Source: Lachnoclostridium phytofermentans
Lineage (GTDB): Bacteria; Bacillota; Clostridia; Lachnospirales; Lachnospiraceae
DNA: 64,000 bases
Direction of reading: 5' to 3'
Assembly: GCF_000733755.1 (NCBI RefSeq)
Contig: NZ_JPOF01000002.1
Location: 186,001 to 250,000, forward strand
Shown here: piece after piece, positions 8,883-18,146 of the stretch
Numbering within the stretch: the stretch's first letter is position 1
Layout of the letters: each line of letters starts with the position of its first letter
Notes under the pieces: generated by a model
Told to the model about the DNA's origin: nothing
What the model saw: the letters and a program-made list of their open reading frames with translations, nothing else
Databases searched by the model: none
Translations under genes and position numbers: made by a program

Positions 8883-10763
8883 CTATCTTCCTTCCTCTTC
8901 CATCACAGCACAGATTCGTTCTACAATGGATTCTTCATCTAGCCCAAGTTTTTCTTTCAAAAGTGCACGATCTCCATGCTCTACAAACATATTCGGAATT
9001 GAAATATTTAAATGCCTAATTCCACGATAACCATGCTCGCATAAGAATACCGAAACTTCTTCACCAAATCCACCACGTTTCACATTTTCCTCCATAGTAA
9101 CAAATAGAGTGTGCGATTTTGCTAGTTTATGAAGCAACTCTTCATCCAAAGGGGAAATAAATCTTGCATTAACTAAACTTGCCTTAAATCCAAGCTTATG
9201 CAAATGCTCCCTTACGAAAACAGCAGTCTCCACCATGCTACCAACGGCAATCAAAGCGATTTCTTCTTCGGATTCAATTAACTCACCTTTCCCATAGATG
9301 ATTTCTTGTTTATTATCTTCTAAGCCCAAGTATGCTGCATTCTTTGGGTATCTGATCGCAATCGGACCATCAAACTCAACACAATATTCTAACATTCGTT
9401 CAAATTCCCAAGCGTTCTTAGGAGCGATCACCGTAAGTCCTGGTATATGAGTCAAGTAAGATAAATCAAACATTCCTTGGTGAGTTTCACCATCACTACC
9501 CACAATCCCTGCACGATCTAACGCAAAGACAACTGGTAATTTTCCAACGCAAACATCATGAAGTATTTGATCATATGCTCTTTGTAAAAAGGTTGAGTAT
9601 ACAGCAACAATTGGTTTAAATCCCCCTGCTGCTAATCCTGCTGCAAAAGTCACCGCATGTTCTTCGGCAATACCCACATCAAAAAAACGTTTTGGAAATT
9701 CTTTTTGAAACGATGTTAAACCCGTACCATCTGGCATCGCAGCAGTAATTGCTACGATATCCCTACGCACTTTAGCAAGATCGATTAACTTCTTACCAAA
9801 AATCTCGGTATAAGATATTTCGTTATTCACTTTCAGTTTTTTTCCGGTTTTTATATCAAATGGTTCAACACCATGATATTTGCAAGGTTCTTTTTCTGCT
9901 GGCTCATAGCCCTTTCCTTTTTTTGTGATTGCATGAATTAAGACAGCTCCACTCACTCTGGAAGCCGACTGAAGCGCTGTTAACATTTGCCCAATATTAT
10001 GACCATCAATCGGTCCAATATACGTAATTCCCATGTCTTCAAATAACATCCCTGGAATAAATAGGTGCTTTAGAGAATCCTTCGACTGTTTTAATGTTGT
10101 TACAATCGCATCTCCGACTTTTGGAATTTTCTTTAAGGCATTTTCCAAGCCACCTTTAAAATTTGTATACCGATAATTCGTTCTTGCTTTCCCTAAATAA
10201 TTCGACATACCTCCAACATTTTCTGAAATGGACATGTTATTATCATTTAATACGATAATCATGTTTTCTTTCAACCTGCCTGCATTATTCAGTGCTTCAA
10301 ATGCCATACCGCCAGATAGAGCACCATCACCAATCACAGCGACCACTTTACGCTGTTCTTCTGCAAGATCCCTAGCCTTTACTAGGCCTACTGCGACAGA
10401 AAGAGAGGTAGAACTATGCCCTGTGTCGAATGCATCGCAGTCGCTTTCCTTACGCTTTGGGAAGCCACTCATACCTTCATATTGTCGTAATGTCTTAAAA
10501 TCTTTCTTTCTTCCTGTTAATAATTTATGAACATAAGCTTGATGCCCAACATCCCACACAAGCTTATCTTCTGGAAAATCCAAAAACAGGTGAAGCGCCA
10601 TTGTAAGTTCAACAACACCTAAATTGGATGCAAGATGCCCTCCCGTTTTGCTTACATTAGCAACTAAAAACTTTCTAATCTCTGCTGCTAGATGGGAATA
10701 TTTTTTTGCACTTATTTTCTTAATGTCATTCGGTTGATTTATTTCATCCAGTACCTTTGGCAC
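8883..10763 (-). CDS. dxs: 1-deoxy-D-xylulose-5-phosphate synthase
   Basis: This 626-residue thiamine-diphosphate enzyme makes DXP from pyruvate and glyceraldehyde-3-phosphate, the entry step of the MEP isoprenoid pathway. Visible motifs are H-Q-A-Y-V-H-K, the ThDP motif G-D-G-A-L-S-G-G-M-A-F-E-A-L-N-N-A, the Y-I-G-P-I-D-G-H-N segment and the transketolase-type E-E-H-A-V-T-F-A-A-G. Length and domain order are normal. It stands directly downstream of ispA, so isoprenoid precursor and prenyl diphosphate synthesis share one transcript. Confidence 0.97.
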   Translation of the reverse strand: MPKVLDEINQPNDIKKISAKKYSHLAAEIRKFLVANVSKTGGHLASNLGVVELTMALHLFLDFPEDKLVWDVGHQAYVHKLLTGRKKDFKTLRQYEGMSGFPKRKESDCDAFDTGHSSTSLSVAVGLVKARDLAEEQRKVVAVIGDGALSGGMAFEALNNAGRLKENMIIVLNDNNMSISENVGGMSNYLGKARTNYRYTNFKGGLENALKKIPKVGDAIVTTLKQSKDSLKHLFIPGMLFEDMGITYIGPIDGHNIGQMLTALQSASRVSGAVLIHAITKKGKGYEPAEKEPCKYHGVEPFDIKTGKKLKVNNEISYTEIFGKKLIDLAKVRRDIVAITAAMPDGTGLTSFQKEFPKRFFDVGIAEEHAVTFAAGLAAGGFKPIVAVYSTFLQRAYDQILHDVCVGKLPVVFALDRAGIVGSDGETHQGMFDLSYLTHIPGLTVIAPKNAWEFERMLEYCVEFDGPIAIRYPKNAAYLGLEDNKQEIIYGKGELIESEEEIALIAVGSMVETAVFVREHLHKLGFKASLVNARFISPLDEELLHKLAKSHTLFVTMEENVKRGGFGEEVSVFLCEHGYRGIRHLNISIPNMFVEHGDRALLKEKLGLDEESIVERICAVMEEEGR

Positions 10764-10782
10764 TACTTCACCTTCTTTTTCT

Positions 10783-11790
10783 TTATTTTTCTCGTTTAAT
10801 CAAATAGGAAACCACTTCTGGTATAAAACTATCAGAAAGCCCTAAAAGTTTTAACTCCTCCATGGCTTCTCTTGATAAACGCTCAACTTCTTTTTTACTC
10901 TCTTCAATTCCATAAAGCGTCACATATGTTGTTTTCTGATTTTTTTCATCACTGTGTATTGGCTTTCCTAGTACTTCCATCGTACTAGTCACATCCAAGA
11001 TATCATCTTGAATTTGAAACGCTAAACCAACTTTTTTTGCAATCATAGTAAAGCGAATAAGCTCCTCTTGATTCGCTCCCGCAAGAATCGCACCAATTAA
11101 AAATGAGGCCTCTAAAAGAGCACCAGTCTTTAACTCATAGATAAAAAGAAGTTCTTCTTTTGATAGGGCAGATCCAGTACGCTCTACGTCTACAACTTGC
11201 CCACCAATCATTCCATACATACCAGCTCTACTTGATAACATTTGATATGCCCTGGAGACTCTGTCATAAAGCACTAAGGCATCTGAGCTACTCTTTACTT
11301 CCTTCACACTTTCGAAAGCTCCCGCCACTAATTCAAATGCACCATTTAATAAAGCATCCCCTGCCAGTATTCCCATATCCTCACCATACTTTGCATGGGT
11401 GGTAAGTTTACCACGACGATATTTATCATTATCCATTGCTGGTAAATCATCATGTACGAGAGAATACGTATGAATCATCTCTAGTGCTACGGAAAATTTA
11501 GTAACGATATTATTAAGCGTTTTAAGCAACGTTTGATCAGTATTCTCATTCATAACATCCAGTGAAGATGCAATCAAAGCTTCTTTCTTCTCCTGTTGCT
11601 GCATCGCTTGATAAGTTTCTAATAGGATAATTGGTCTAATTCTTTTTCCACCTGCTAATAAACTGTAAGAGAATGCATCAAATACTGTTTTCTGTTGGCC
11701 TTGCTCTTTGGGAAGATATGCTGTCATCATCTCTACAAACTTCTCGGCTTTTTGTTGAAGCTTTTCTTCTATGTTCCTGTTCGCATCCAT
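10783..11790 (-). CDS. ispA: Polyprenyl (farnesyl/geranyl) diphosphate synthase with an extra internal segment
   Basis: This 335-residue enzyme condenses IPP with allylic diphosphates. Both aspartate-rich motifs are present: D-D-L-P-A-M-D (first DDxxxxD) and Q-D-D-I-L-D (second). The K-R-I-R-P substrate-binding motif and the G-Q-V-V-D-V region are also present. The usual length is about 290-300 residues. The excess lies mainly between K-R-I-R-P and the first aspartate motif, where about 25 residues (around N-E-N-T-D-Q-T-L-L-K-T-L-N-N) replace the short loop that normally precedes E-M-I-H-T-Y-S. It sits between xseB and dxs. Confidence 0.93.
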   Translation of the reverse strand: MDANRNIEEKLQQKAEKFVEMMTAYLPKEQGQQKTVFDAFSYSLLAGGKRIRPIILLETYQAMQQQEKKEALIASSLDVMNENTDQTLLKTLNNIVTKFSVALEMIHTYSLVHDDLPAMDNDKYRRGKLTTHAKYGEDMGILAGDALLNGAFELVAGAFESVKEVKSSSDALVLYDRVSRAYQMLSSRAGMYGMIGGQVVDVERTGSALSKEELLFIYELKTGALLEASFLIGAILAGANQEELIRFTMIAKKVGLAFQIQDDILDVTSTMEVLGKPIHSDEKNQKTTYVTLYGIEESKKEVERLSREAMEELKLLGLSDSFIPEVVSYLIKREK

Positions 11791-11849
11791 ATGTTCTATC
11801 TCCCTACGAATATTTTATCTATTTGATTCTCAGAGTATGTGCCATTTAT

Positions 11850-12053
11850 TTAAACACTCTCTCCCTCTTCTTCTAATATCATTAGTTGCTTCTCTACCTT
11901 GTCAATGGATTCATTGCATTGTTTTAGAAGTTTCATACCTTCTTGATATAGAGCAAAGGAATCCTCCAAACTAATATCCTCTTTTTCTAAATTAGACAGG
12001 ATATCATTCAATTGTTCTAATGATTTCTCTAACCCTTTTGACTTCCCTGCCAT
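11850..12053 (-). CDS. xseB: Exodeoxyribonuclease VII small subunit
   Basis: This 67-residue helical protein has the XseB signature (L-E-K-S-L-E-Q-L, then a region around D-I-S-L-E-D-S-F-A-L-Y-Q-E-G-M-K-L). It forms a complex with XseA that degrades single-stranded DNA in both directions. The start is the ATG preceded by GGAGG, four codons inside the longest frame. It follows xseA after about 50 bases. Confidence 0.95.
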   Translation of the reverse strand: MAGKSKGLEKSLEQLNDILSNLEKEDISLEDSFALYQEGMKLLKQCNESIDKVEKQLMILEEEGESV

Positions 12054-12102
12054 TGTTACCTCCATGATTTTTAGTGATGTGGGTGATTTTCTTTTAATCT
12101 AA

Positions 12103-13308
12103 TTACCGATCAATCGATTCAACACCTATTGTTTTTGCCTTTATCAATCCATCCGTAACAGCAATCGTTAACTCAGCACTGGGCCTTGTTTTCGTAATAC
12201 TATTTACCACCTTACCAGATTCGTCTGATACATAGGAAAATCCACTTTTTAATTTATCCAGTGGTGAGGCTGCTTTTAATCGTTCTATTTGAATATCCAG
12301 CAAATGTCGTTTATGCCGAATTAAATCCTTCATCCGCTGTCTTAATTTATTTTCTAAATCAATGGTGTATTGTCTTTTTTGTCGAAGCGTATATACAGGG
12401 CTTAGATGAGTTAATTGTAATCGTTTTTGCTCCAGTACTGCTCTTGATAGCGTTATCTTTCTCATGACAGCTTGTACGAAAGAAGCATGATAATCAACTA
12501 AAGTTGATATTAACACATCAATCTCTGGTATAGCCAGTTCTGCTGCTGCAGATGGAGTCGGTGCCCTTAGATCTGATACAAAATCTGCAATCGTAACATC
12601 AGTTTCATGTCCAACTGCTGAGATAATCGGTACGCTACAATCAAAGATTGCACGAGCAACTATCTCTTCATTAAAAGCCCATAAATCTTCAATAGAGCCA
12701 CCGCCACGGCCAACAATAATGGTATCTACACCTTTGGCTTCTAGTGTCTTAATTCCAGCTACTATGGTCTTTGCTGCGCCATCCCCTTGCACTTTAGCAG
12801 GATATAAGATTAATTGAACATAGGGGTTCCTTCTACTGCTTATGTTTATAATATCCTGAATAGCTGCACCGGTACTAGCTGTTACAATTCCCACTGTCTT
12901 TGGAAATGGAACGAGAGGTTTCTTATGACTTGTATCAAAGAGCCCTTCTTCACTTAACTTTCGTTTCAGTAATTCAAAACGCTCATATAAAAGTCCAAGT
13001 CCATCTAGCTTAATTTCTTTCGCATACATCTGGTATTTCCCATCGCGCTCATAAACACTGATTCCACCAAGGACGATAACACTTTGACCTTCCTCCAAGC
13101 GAAAAGGAAGACCAGTTCGATAGCCTGCAAACATTACACACGCCATCTGACCCGTCTCATCCTTTAACGTAAAGTAGATATGTCCCGACGAATGATACTT
13201 ACAGTTCGATACTTCTCCCTTCATATAGATACGATTCAGGACATAGTCTTTTACAAACATATTTTTGATATAGTTATTTACTTGAGTTACGGAATATACT
13301 TGTTCCAT
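12103..13308 (-). CDS. xseA: Exodeoxyribonuclease VII large subunit
   Basis: This 401-residue protein has an N-terminal OB fold (V-S-N-C-K-Y-H-S-S-G-H-I-Y-F-T-L-K-D) and the catalytic Exonuc_VII_L domain. Key stretches are G-I-V-T-A-S-T-G-A-A, G-R-G-G-G-S-I-E-D-L-W-A-F-N and G-H-E-T-D-V-T-I-A-D-F. A helical C-terminal region binds XseB. It is slightly shorter than the E. coli protein but complete. The start is the internal ATG behind GGGTG; an in-frame ATG four codons upstream directly abuts the nusB stop. Confidence 0.95.
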   Translation of the reverse strand: MEQVYSVTQVNNYIKNMFVKDYVLNRIYMKGEVSNCKYHSSGHIYFTLKDETGQMACVMFAGYRTGLPFRLEEGQSVIVLGGISVYERDGKYQMYAKEIKLDGLGLLYERFELLKRKLSEEGLFDTSHKKPLVPFPKTVGIVTASTGAAIQDIINISSRRNPYVQLILYPAKVQGDGAAKTIVAGIKTLEAKGVDTIIVGRGGGSIEDLWAFNEEIVARAIFDCSVPIISAVGHETDVTIADFVSDLRAPTPSAAAELAIPEIDVLISTLVDYHASFVQAVMRKITLSRAVLEQKRLQLTHLSPVYTLRQKRQYTIDLENKLRQRMKDLIRHKRHLLDIQIERLKAASPLDKLKSGFSYVSDESGKVVNSITKTRPSAELTIAVTDGLIKAKTIGVESIDR

Positions 13309-13320
13309 ACTAACACCCAT

Positions 13321-13719
13321 TTATTCTACTATCTTAGCCAGAATACCATTCACGAAACTTGCGGAAGAATCTCCTCCATATTTTTTTGCAAGTTCTATGG
13401 CTTCATTAATCGCAACTTTTACTGGAACGTCCTCGTCAAATCGCATCTCATAGGTAGCAAGACGCATAATATTTAGGTCAACCTTCCCCATACGATTTAA
13501 TTTCCAACCGCTGGAGGCATTGGCAAGAATCGTATCGATTTCTCCTAACTTTTCATTGATACTATCAAATCTCATATTCAAATATTCCTGTTGTTCCGGA
13601 GTAATACTCTCTAAGGAGTCAAAGTATAATAAAACTTGTTCCTCAAGCTCTGTAGGCTCATGAAACTCCTTACGAAACAGCATACGAAATAAATGTTCTC
13701 TAATCTCTCTTCTTGTCAT
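13321..13719 (-). CDS. nusB: Transcription antitermination factor NusB
   Basis: This helical protein of 132 residues begins [14 protein letters not shown] and carries the conserved [16 protein letters not shown] and S-F-V-N-G-I-L motifs. With S10 (NusE) it binds boxA RNA and promotes rRNA antitermination. The start is chosen at the ATG after GGAGG. It is the first clear gene of the operon leading to xseA. Confidence 0.95.
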   Translation of the reverse strand: MTRREIREHLFRMLFRKEFHEPTELEEQVLLYFDSLESITPEQQEYLNMRFDSINEKLGEIDTILANASSGWKLNRMGKVDLNIMRLATYEMRFDEDVPVKVAINEAIELAKKYGGDSSASFVNGILAKIVE

Positions 13720-13768
13720 CCTAACCTCCATGCACCCATCTATATAACAAACAGGGCTTATACAACTC

Positions 13769-13858
13769 TTAATCTTTCAATTGCATTTCTTCTAAATCTT
13801 GATCTACATGATCGATAAATTCCTTATAACACAAACGTTGAGGCTGCCACTTACACAT
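13769..13858 (-). CDS. Possible small ORF or gene remnant between asp23 and nusB
   Basis: A 29-codon frame (M-C-K-W-Q-P-Q-R ... E-E-M-Q-L-K-D) ends in an amphipathic acidic stretch that looks protein-like. No ribosome-binding site precedes the ATG. An ATG 24 bases upstream, which follows GGTGAGGG, opens only a three-codon frame. It may be the tail of a decayed gene, or chance. I do not recognise a family. Confidence 0.2.
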   Translation of the reverse strand: MCKWQPQRLCYKEFIDHVDQDLEEMQLKD

Positions 13859-13936
13859 AAGGTTATGTATTCATGACACCCTCACCGGTAAAATTCTTCC
13901 TTCATTATGAGTCAGTAAGCTGTCTCACCTCTAATG

Positions 13937-14329
13937 TTATTGCTTATCATGCTCGATTTCTACGCCAACTATACGAATGTTAACATCAGAAACCGATAAC
14001 CCAGTCATACTCTCAATCGCTGCTTTCACTTTATCCTGTACCGCAGTTGAAGTTTTTGGTATGTTATATCCGTATTTCATCGTGATCGAAATTTCTACAG
14101 ATACTGACTTCTCCATTAACTCTATCTTTACACCCTTGGAAAGATTCTTCATTCCAAGTTTTCCAACAATCTCTTTGGTAAGATTACCAGTAAGTGCTGC
14201 GACACCTTCTACTTCTGTTGCTGCTAATCCTGCAATTGTTGCCACAACATCATCTGCAATCTTAACCTCGCCAATTTTACTTGACGACTCCATGTGATAT
14301 GCATTGTTCTTTTGGAGTTCTTTGTTCAT
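13937..14329 (-). CDS. Asp23/Gls24 family envelope stress protein
   Basis: This 130-residue protein has the Asp23 domain almost end to end. Characteristic stretches are I-A-D-D-V-V-A-T-I-A-G-L-A-A, E-V-E-G-V-A-A-L, M-K-Y-G-Y-N-I-P and V-N-I-R-I-V-G-V. In Staphylococcus, Asp23 is tethered to the membrane by AmaP, and related proteins affect cell-wall homeostasis. No amaP-like gene is adjacent. It lies upstream of nusB, as in many Clostridia, behind its own promoter at 14387-14415. Confidence 0.92.
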   Translation of the reverse strand: MNKELQKNNAYHMESSSKIGEVKIADDVVATIAGLAATEVEGVAALTGNLTKEIVGKLGMKNLSKGVKIELMEKSVSVEISITMKYGYNIPKTSTAVQDKVKAAIESMTGLSVSDVNIRIVGVEIEHDKQ

Positions 14330-14386
14330 ATTTTTACCTCCTATATCTCATGCGTTTTGCGCGTTCTTTTTTTACTTTCTGCTTCT

Positions 14387-14415
14387 ATTATAGCAAACGA
14401 ACTTAAATTTGCAAA
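14387..14415 (-). promoter_or_regulatory. Sigma-A promoter for asp23 and probably the nusB operon
   Basis: TTTGCA is followed after 17 bases by TATAAT on the minus strand, giving a leader of about 50 bases. Confidence 0.65.
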
Positions 14416-14516
14416 GTATTTTCTAACTATCTACATTATTTACGTTTCTAGTTTGGTTATTCAGAATTAGTAATGTTATAGAAGGAGTGATGTTTCATTA
14501 ACCTCTTACGTATTCA

Positions 14517-14561
14517 GCAAGAAAAAGTACGCTTCTCAAACTTTTCCTTGCATGAATAAAA
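14517..14561 (-). repeat. Dispersed palindromic post-terminator element, copy 2
   Basis: GCAAGAAAAAG at one end and CTTTTCCTTGC at the other form the arms, followed by ATGAATAAA. Read on the minus strand it begins exactly where the U-tract of the spoIIIA-operon terminator ends. Confidence 0.8.
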
Positions 14562-14597
14562 AAAGGAACTCATTTACTATCAAAAGAGTTCCTTTTT
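14560..14597 (-). terminator. Terminator of the spoIIIA operon
   Basis: A perfect 12-bp stem (AAAAAGGAACTC with GAGTTCCTTTTT) has a 14-base loop and is followed on the minus strand by TTTATT. It lies about 100 bases after the spoIIIAH stop. Confidence 0.88.
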
Positions 14598-14694
14598 CGT
14601 CTTTATTATAAATCATTTTATCAATAGCCCATTCCCTACCAATTACATGATAAGATAATAAACCCTTAGTTAGCCTATTATTATCTTACCTTAA

Positions 14695-15495
14695 CTATTC
14701 TACTACGATAGTTCCTACAACCGTAATTTGATCAAGTTTAGCACCAGTCTTTGTCATAACAACATCTTCAATAATAGCCATATCCTGTTCCGATAAATCA
14801 GGATCATTTACTACTACATCCACATGACCTTCATTGATAGTTACTACAGAATCACTAAATCCTTTTGCTTCCAGCTGAATTTCAGTCGCAGTTTCTTTTT
14901 CAGAGATTGCTGTTAACTCTAACACTCTATCCACAGCATCCTTCTTCTGCTCTTCTGGAATATTTTTGTTATCGATTATTGTATATAAATCTTCTTTGCT
15001 CTTTGCTCTATTTTGTTCTCTCGTTAACCTAGCATTTGCAAAAAAACTACTGTTGATAACATTACTATTTGCTAATACTGCTTCCCCTGGATTTGTGCTT
15101 TGATCATCTTTTGCTGTACCATCCTTTGAGTCACTTGCTACTGCATCCTCTTTATTTGCATCGTTTGATGCCTGTGTGCTATCTTTATCATTTCCTGCAA
15201 CTTGATCCGTAGCGTCTGTTTCAGTATCAGAAGCTGTCTTATTTTCATCTAGAATAAGATTTCCTTTGTCATCAAGCGTTAGCTGATCCATTGAATCATC
15301 AGCGATATCAGCATATTCTTCTCCATCGTTATCAGAAGCAAAAATATCATCTCCAATAGCATCGTTGGTAGATGCTGCTACGTCCTTACCTGGATCTTTC
15401 GTACTGTCCTTGGCGAAGTTTAAGTATCCTGCCACCGCAATCATAAGTGCAAGTGCAGTAATAATAATTTGATTCTTCTTAAAAATATTTCTCAT
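14695..15495 (-). CDS. spoIIIAH: Stage III sporulation protein AH (SpoIIIAH-like)
   Basis: This 266-residue protein has one N-terminal membrane helix (I-I-I-T-A-L-A-L-M-I-A-V-A-G-Y-L). A long Asp/Ser/Thr-rich acidic linker follows (about residues 28-145). The C-terminal ring-building domain resembles YscJ/FliF; it includes R-L-T-R-E-Q-N-R-A-K-S-K-E and ends in V-G-T-I-V-V-E. In Bacillus, mother-cell SpoIIIAH pairs with forespore SpoIIQ across the intermembrane space. The linker is longer than in B. subtilis. The start is the ATG after GGAGG, 5 codons inside the longest frame. It is the last gene of the operon. Confidence 0.9.
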   Translation of the reverse strand: MRNIFKKNQIIITALALMIAVAGYLNFAKDSTKDPGKDVAASTNDAIGDDIFASDNDGEEYADIADDSMDQLTLDDKGNLILDENKTASDTETDATDQVAGNDKDSTQASNDANKEDAVASDSKDGTAKDDQSTNPGEAVLANSNVINSSFFANARLTREQNRAKSKEDLYTIIDNKNIPEEQKKDAVDRVLELTAISEKETATEIQLEAKGFSDSVVTINEGHVDVVVNDPDLSEQDMAIIEDVVMTKTGAKLDQITVVGTIVVE

Positions 15496-15577
15496 GTATG
15501 TAACCTCCATTTCTCACTATTCTATGGATTTTCGTGGAATTCCTAAAATCTCACTACATCCGCTACGATTGCTCAAA

Positions 15578-16297
15578 TCAATCATTCATCTGCAGTACTT
15601 TAATCTTATGTGCAGGGACGTTAAATAACACCTTAATTGAGTCTACAATATCCACAGCTATCCTTCCGTCACCACCACCCTGTGCAAGTACTACAACGCC
15701 TTCAATCTGAGCCTCTATTTCCTTTGTGATATACGGAACATTCTCTCCCGATTCATTGGTTATAAGTACCGTTTCTTCCTGACTTTGCGTGCTACTGCTA
15801 TCCCTTGTTCCGCCCTCATTATCCGTCTCCTTAAGAATCTCCTGACTGTACGGTGTATCTTTTAAAACGATTCGTTCTTTTGAGGTCTTTAGAGTAATCA
15901 TAACTTTTACTTTCCCGATTCCTTCCACCTTTTCAAGCAGTTTCTCTAACTTGTTCTCGTAATACTCAGTATAAGTCTCTGCTTCTGAACTTTCAGTAGA
16001 CTTCTTTGTTTCACTGATCACAGGCGAAACAGTTTCGGTGCTTGCTTTCTGTTCGGTCTCCTTTTCCTTTGAAAAAATATCGGGGAACGATGTGATTGCT
16101 AATATCAATCCTGCCAAGAAGAGTAGAATAAGCTGACTCTTTTTTATCTCTCCGAGATGAAACTTTTTCTCCGAGCTTTTCTTAGTTGTCTGCTCCTTCT
16201 TTTTTGTGTCTTTGTTCTTACCAACACCTTTCTCCTCCCAAGCATCTGTTTCCATCTCCATACAGGTCTTCTCTGTATTTTTAATGTTCCTCTCCAT
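15578..16297 (-). CDS. spoIIIAG: Stage III sporulation protein AG
   Basis: This 239-residue membrane protein has a charged N-terminus (about 1-50), one transmembrane helix (Q-L-I-L-L-F-L-A-G-L-I-L-A-I) and an extracytoplasmic ring-building domain. That domain carries Y-Y-E-N-K-L-E-K-L-L-E-K-V-E-G-I-G-K-V-K-V-M-I and the G-V-V-V-L-A-Q-G-G-G segment. SpoIIIAG forms a large ring of the feeding-tube channel. The start codon overlaps the end of spoIIIAF by 17 bases. Confidence 0.93.
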   Translation of the reverse strand: MERNIKNTEKTCMEMETDAWEEKGVGKNKDTKKKEQTTKKSSEKKFHLGEIKKSQLILLFLAGLILAITSFPDIFSKEKETEQKASTETVSPVISETKKSTESSEAETYTEYYENKLEKLLEKVEGIGKVKVMITLKTSKERIVLKDTPYSQEILKETDNEGGTRDSSSTQSQEETVLITNESGENVPYITKEIEAQIEGVVVLAQGGGDGRIAVDIVDSIKVLFNVPAHKIKVLQMND

Positions 16298-16952
16298 CGT
16301 GGTCCTCCTGTATACTAATATTTATATTAGATGAATCAACATTATAGAAGTCCGCCAGCACATTTTTTATATTAATTTCCATCGCAGACAGGCTTGTTTT
16401 CTGGTTTTCTACGCTTTTCTTCTCTTTTGAATCCACTTTTATTTGTCCTATTGTTACTGGGTCAATCTGATCTATTCCTAAATTCTCTCCCTCTTTTGAC
16501 TTTTCACTCACTCTAAGGTAGGACGCTACTATATCCATTGCCAGAATTTCACCAAAGTTTATACTGTCTTTATCTTTATTTATTTCAATTGTCATACTTC
16601 TAAGGACCAACCCCTTCTCAGCCAGAAGTTTCTCTGTTTGCCCTCGTAAAACTTCCTTATATTCGCTAAACATAGACTCTTCACTAAGCTTTTCCATTCG
16701 GAATAAATCCTCACTGATATCCTCTGCTTCAACTAATGTTCCACGAGAATTGAGAGAAAAGTTAAGAATATCTTCTTTCCCAAACAGGGTTATGATTGGA
16801 GTAACCACTAATAGAACTAAAATTAACCCAGTCACTAATCCCACATATTTTTTATAATTGCTCTTCCCTAATAAGTTAAATATGACAGTCACTAAGATAA
16901 GAAAAATAATAATATTTTTCATCCAAGAATATAGCGAATTAATTATCCCCAT
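16281..16952 (-). CDS. spoIIIAF: Stage III sporulation protein AF
   Basis: This 223-residue protein begins with two membrane helices (about 10-27 and 35-55: I-I-I-F-L-I-L-V-T-V-I-F, then V-G-L-V-T-G-L-I-L-V-L-L-V-V-T-P). A soluble domain of the SpoIIIAF family follows, ending in I-S-I-Q-E-D-H. Length and gene order match the family, which is needed for forespore development after engulfment. It overlaps spoIIIAG. Confidence 0.9.
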   Translation of the reverse strand: MGIINSLYSWMKNIIIFLILVTVIFNLLGKSNYKKYVGLVTGLILVLLVVTPIITLFGKEDILNFSLNSRGTLVEAEDISEDLFRMEKLSEESMFSEYKEVLRGQTEKLLAEKGLVLRSMTIEINKDKDSINFGEILAMDIVASYLRVSEKSKEGENLGIDQIDPVTIGQIKVDSKEKKSVENQKTSLSAMEINIKNVLADFYNVDSSNINISIQEDHDGEEH

Positions 16953-16985
16953 CCAATCCCTCCTTGCTAACCATTTTTCTCACTC

Positions 16986-18128
16986 TTATGTTACTCTCAT
17001 GGTTGAGACAGCTACTATGGTAATAACAATTTCAAAAAGTATTGCCGCTACAAACACCGTTTGAAGTAATAAAGAGGATGCTTCTGCAGAAGCACTAACA
17101 CAATTCACGATTCGTTTATCAGAAATTGGCTGAATCGCTGCTGCTACTAATTTATAAATTAATACATAAATAATTAATTTTACGATTGGAATAGCGCAAA
17201 GTACTACAATTGCAACTAAGCCTGCAACTCCAATGGAGTTTTTTAAAAGTGTCCCCGCTCCAAGTACTGTTTCTGCCACGCCACTGAATATCCCACCGAT
17301 TCCAGGTATCATTCGTGTTGCTTTAATAATAGAGGAACGTTTTACCTGATCAACAGCTGGTGTTATTAAACTTTGTACTGTACCAATACCGATAACGACC
17401 GCCAGTAAAGTCTTTAGCATCCAACGAATTAACGTAGCCAATAACTCCGATAGTTTACTAAGCATGTCCTCCTGCGATAGATTATTTGCAAGCACCGCCA
17501 TCATATAAATATTGGTTAAAGGAAATACAATTTTTAGTAAGGCGTAATCAACAACTGTAACTAAAATAAGAATTCCTTGATAATATGCTGCTGATGTCGT
17601 CACCCCGGTACAAAAAGCTACAGACATACAGTAGGTGGGGACTAGAGCTTTCATAAAATTTAATACATTATGTAATGTATCCGTCGCTAATTTTGTAGCA
17701 CCAATAAATGTTGTTGCTAATATAACAAACATGAGAAGATAGGTAACATAAAAACCGGTGTCTGCGATTTGACTGTTTTGAAACGTATGTGAGAAATTCG
17801 TAAATACTGCTGCTATTAACGCTATTGTTAGTAATTTCATTAAACTACTAAGATTACTCTTAAATTCTAGGCCTATGGACTGAAGTAGCTTCTGAACCAC
17901 ACCCTGAATAGAAAAAGACTCTGTTCCATTGGATAAATTCTTTACATACTCTCCAAAATTCATACTTTCTTCATTTCCTAACGCCTTATTTAATGACTTC
18001 TGTATTTGAGAATAGTCATACTCCTCCTCTTCGGTACTCATGGCATACGAGACACTTGTCTTTCCTATGAGGACAAAGAGGATGCATAGGAAGATTAGCT
18101 TTAGAATCCAAGTTCGTTTTCGTATCAT
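16986..18128 (-). CDS. spoIIIAE: Stage III sporulation protein AE
   Basis: This 380-residue polytopic membrane protein has a signal-like first helix (residues 7-27) and about seven more hydrophobic segments. The Gly/Pro-containing R-M-I-P-G-I-G-G-I-F-S-G-V-A-E-T-V-L-G-A-G region is typical of SpoIIIAE. It is a core membrane part of the SpoIIIA-SpoIIQ apparatus and recalls export-gate permeases. It lies between AD and AF with short gaps. Confidence 0.95.
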   Translation of the reverse strand: MIRKRTWILKLIFLCILFVLIGKTSVSYAMSTEEEEYDYSQIQKSLNKALGNEESMNFGEYVKNLSNGTESFSIQGVVQKLLQSIGLEFKSNLSSLMKLLTIALIAAVFTNFSHTFQNSQIADTGFYVTYLLMFVILATTFIGATKLATDTLHNVLNFMKALVPTYCMSVAFCTGVTTSAAYYQGILILVTVVDYALLKIVFPLTNIYMMAVLANNLSQEDMLSKLSELLATLIRWMLKTLLAVVIGIGTVQSLITPAVDQVKRSSIIKATRMIPGIGGIFSGVAETVLGAGTLLKNSIGVAGLVAIVVLCAIPIVKLIIYVLIYKLVAAAIQPISDKRIVNCVSASAEASSLLLQTVFVAAILFEIVITIVAVSTMRVT

Positions 18129-18146
18129 CTTGTCCTATTCCTTTCG

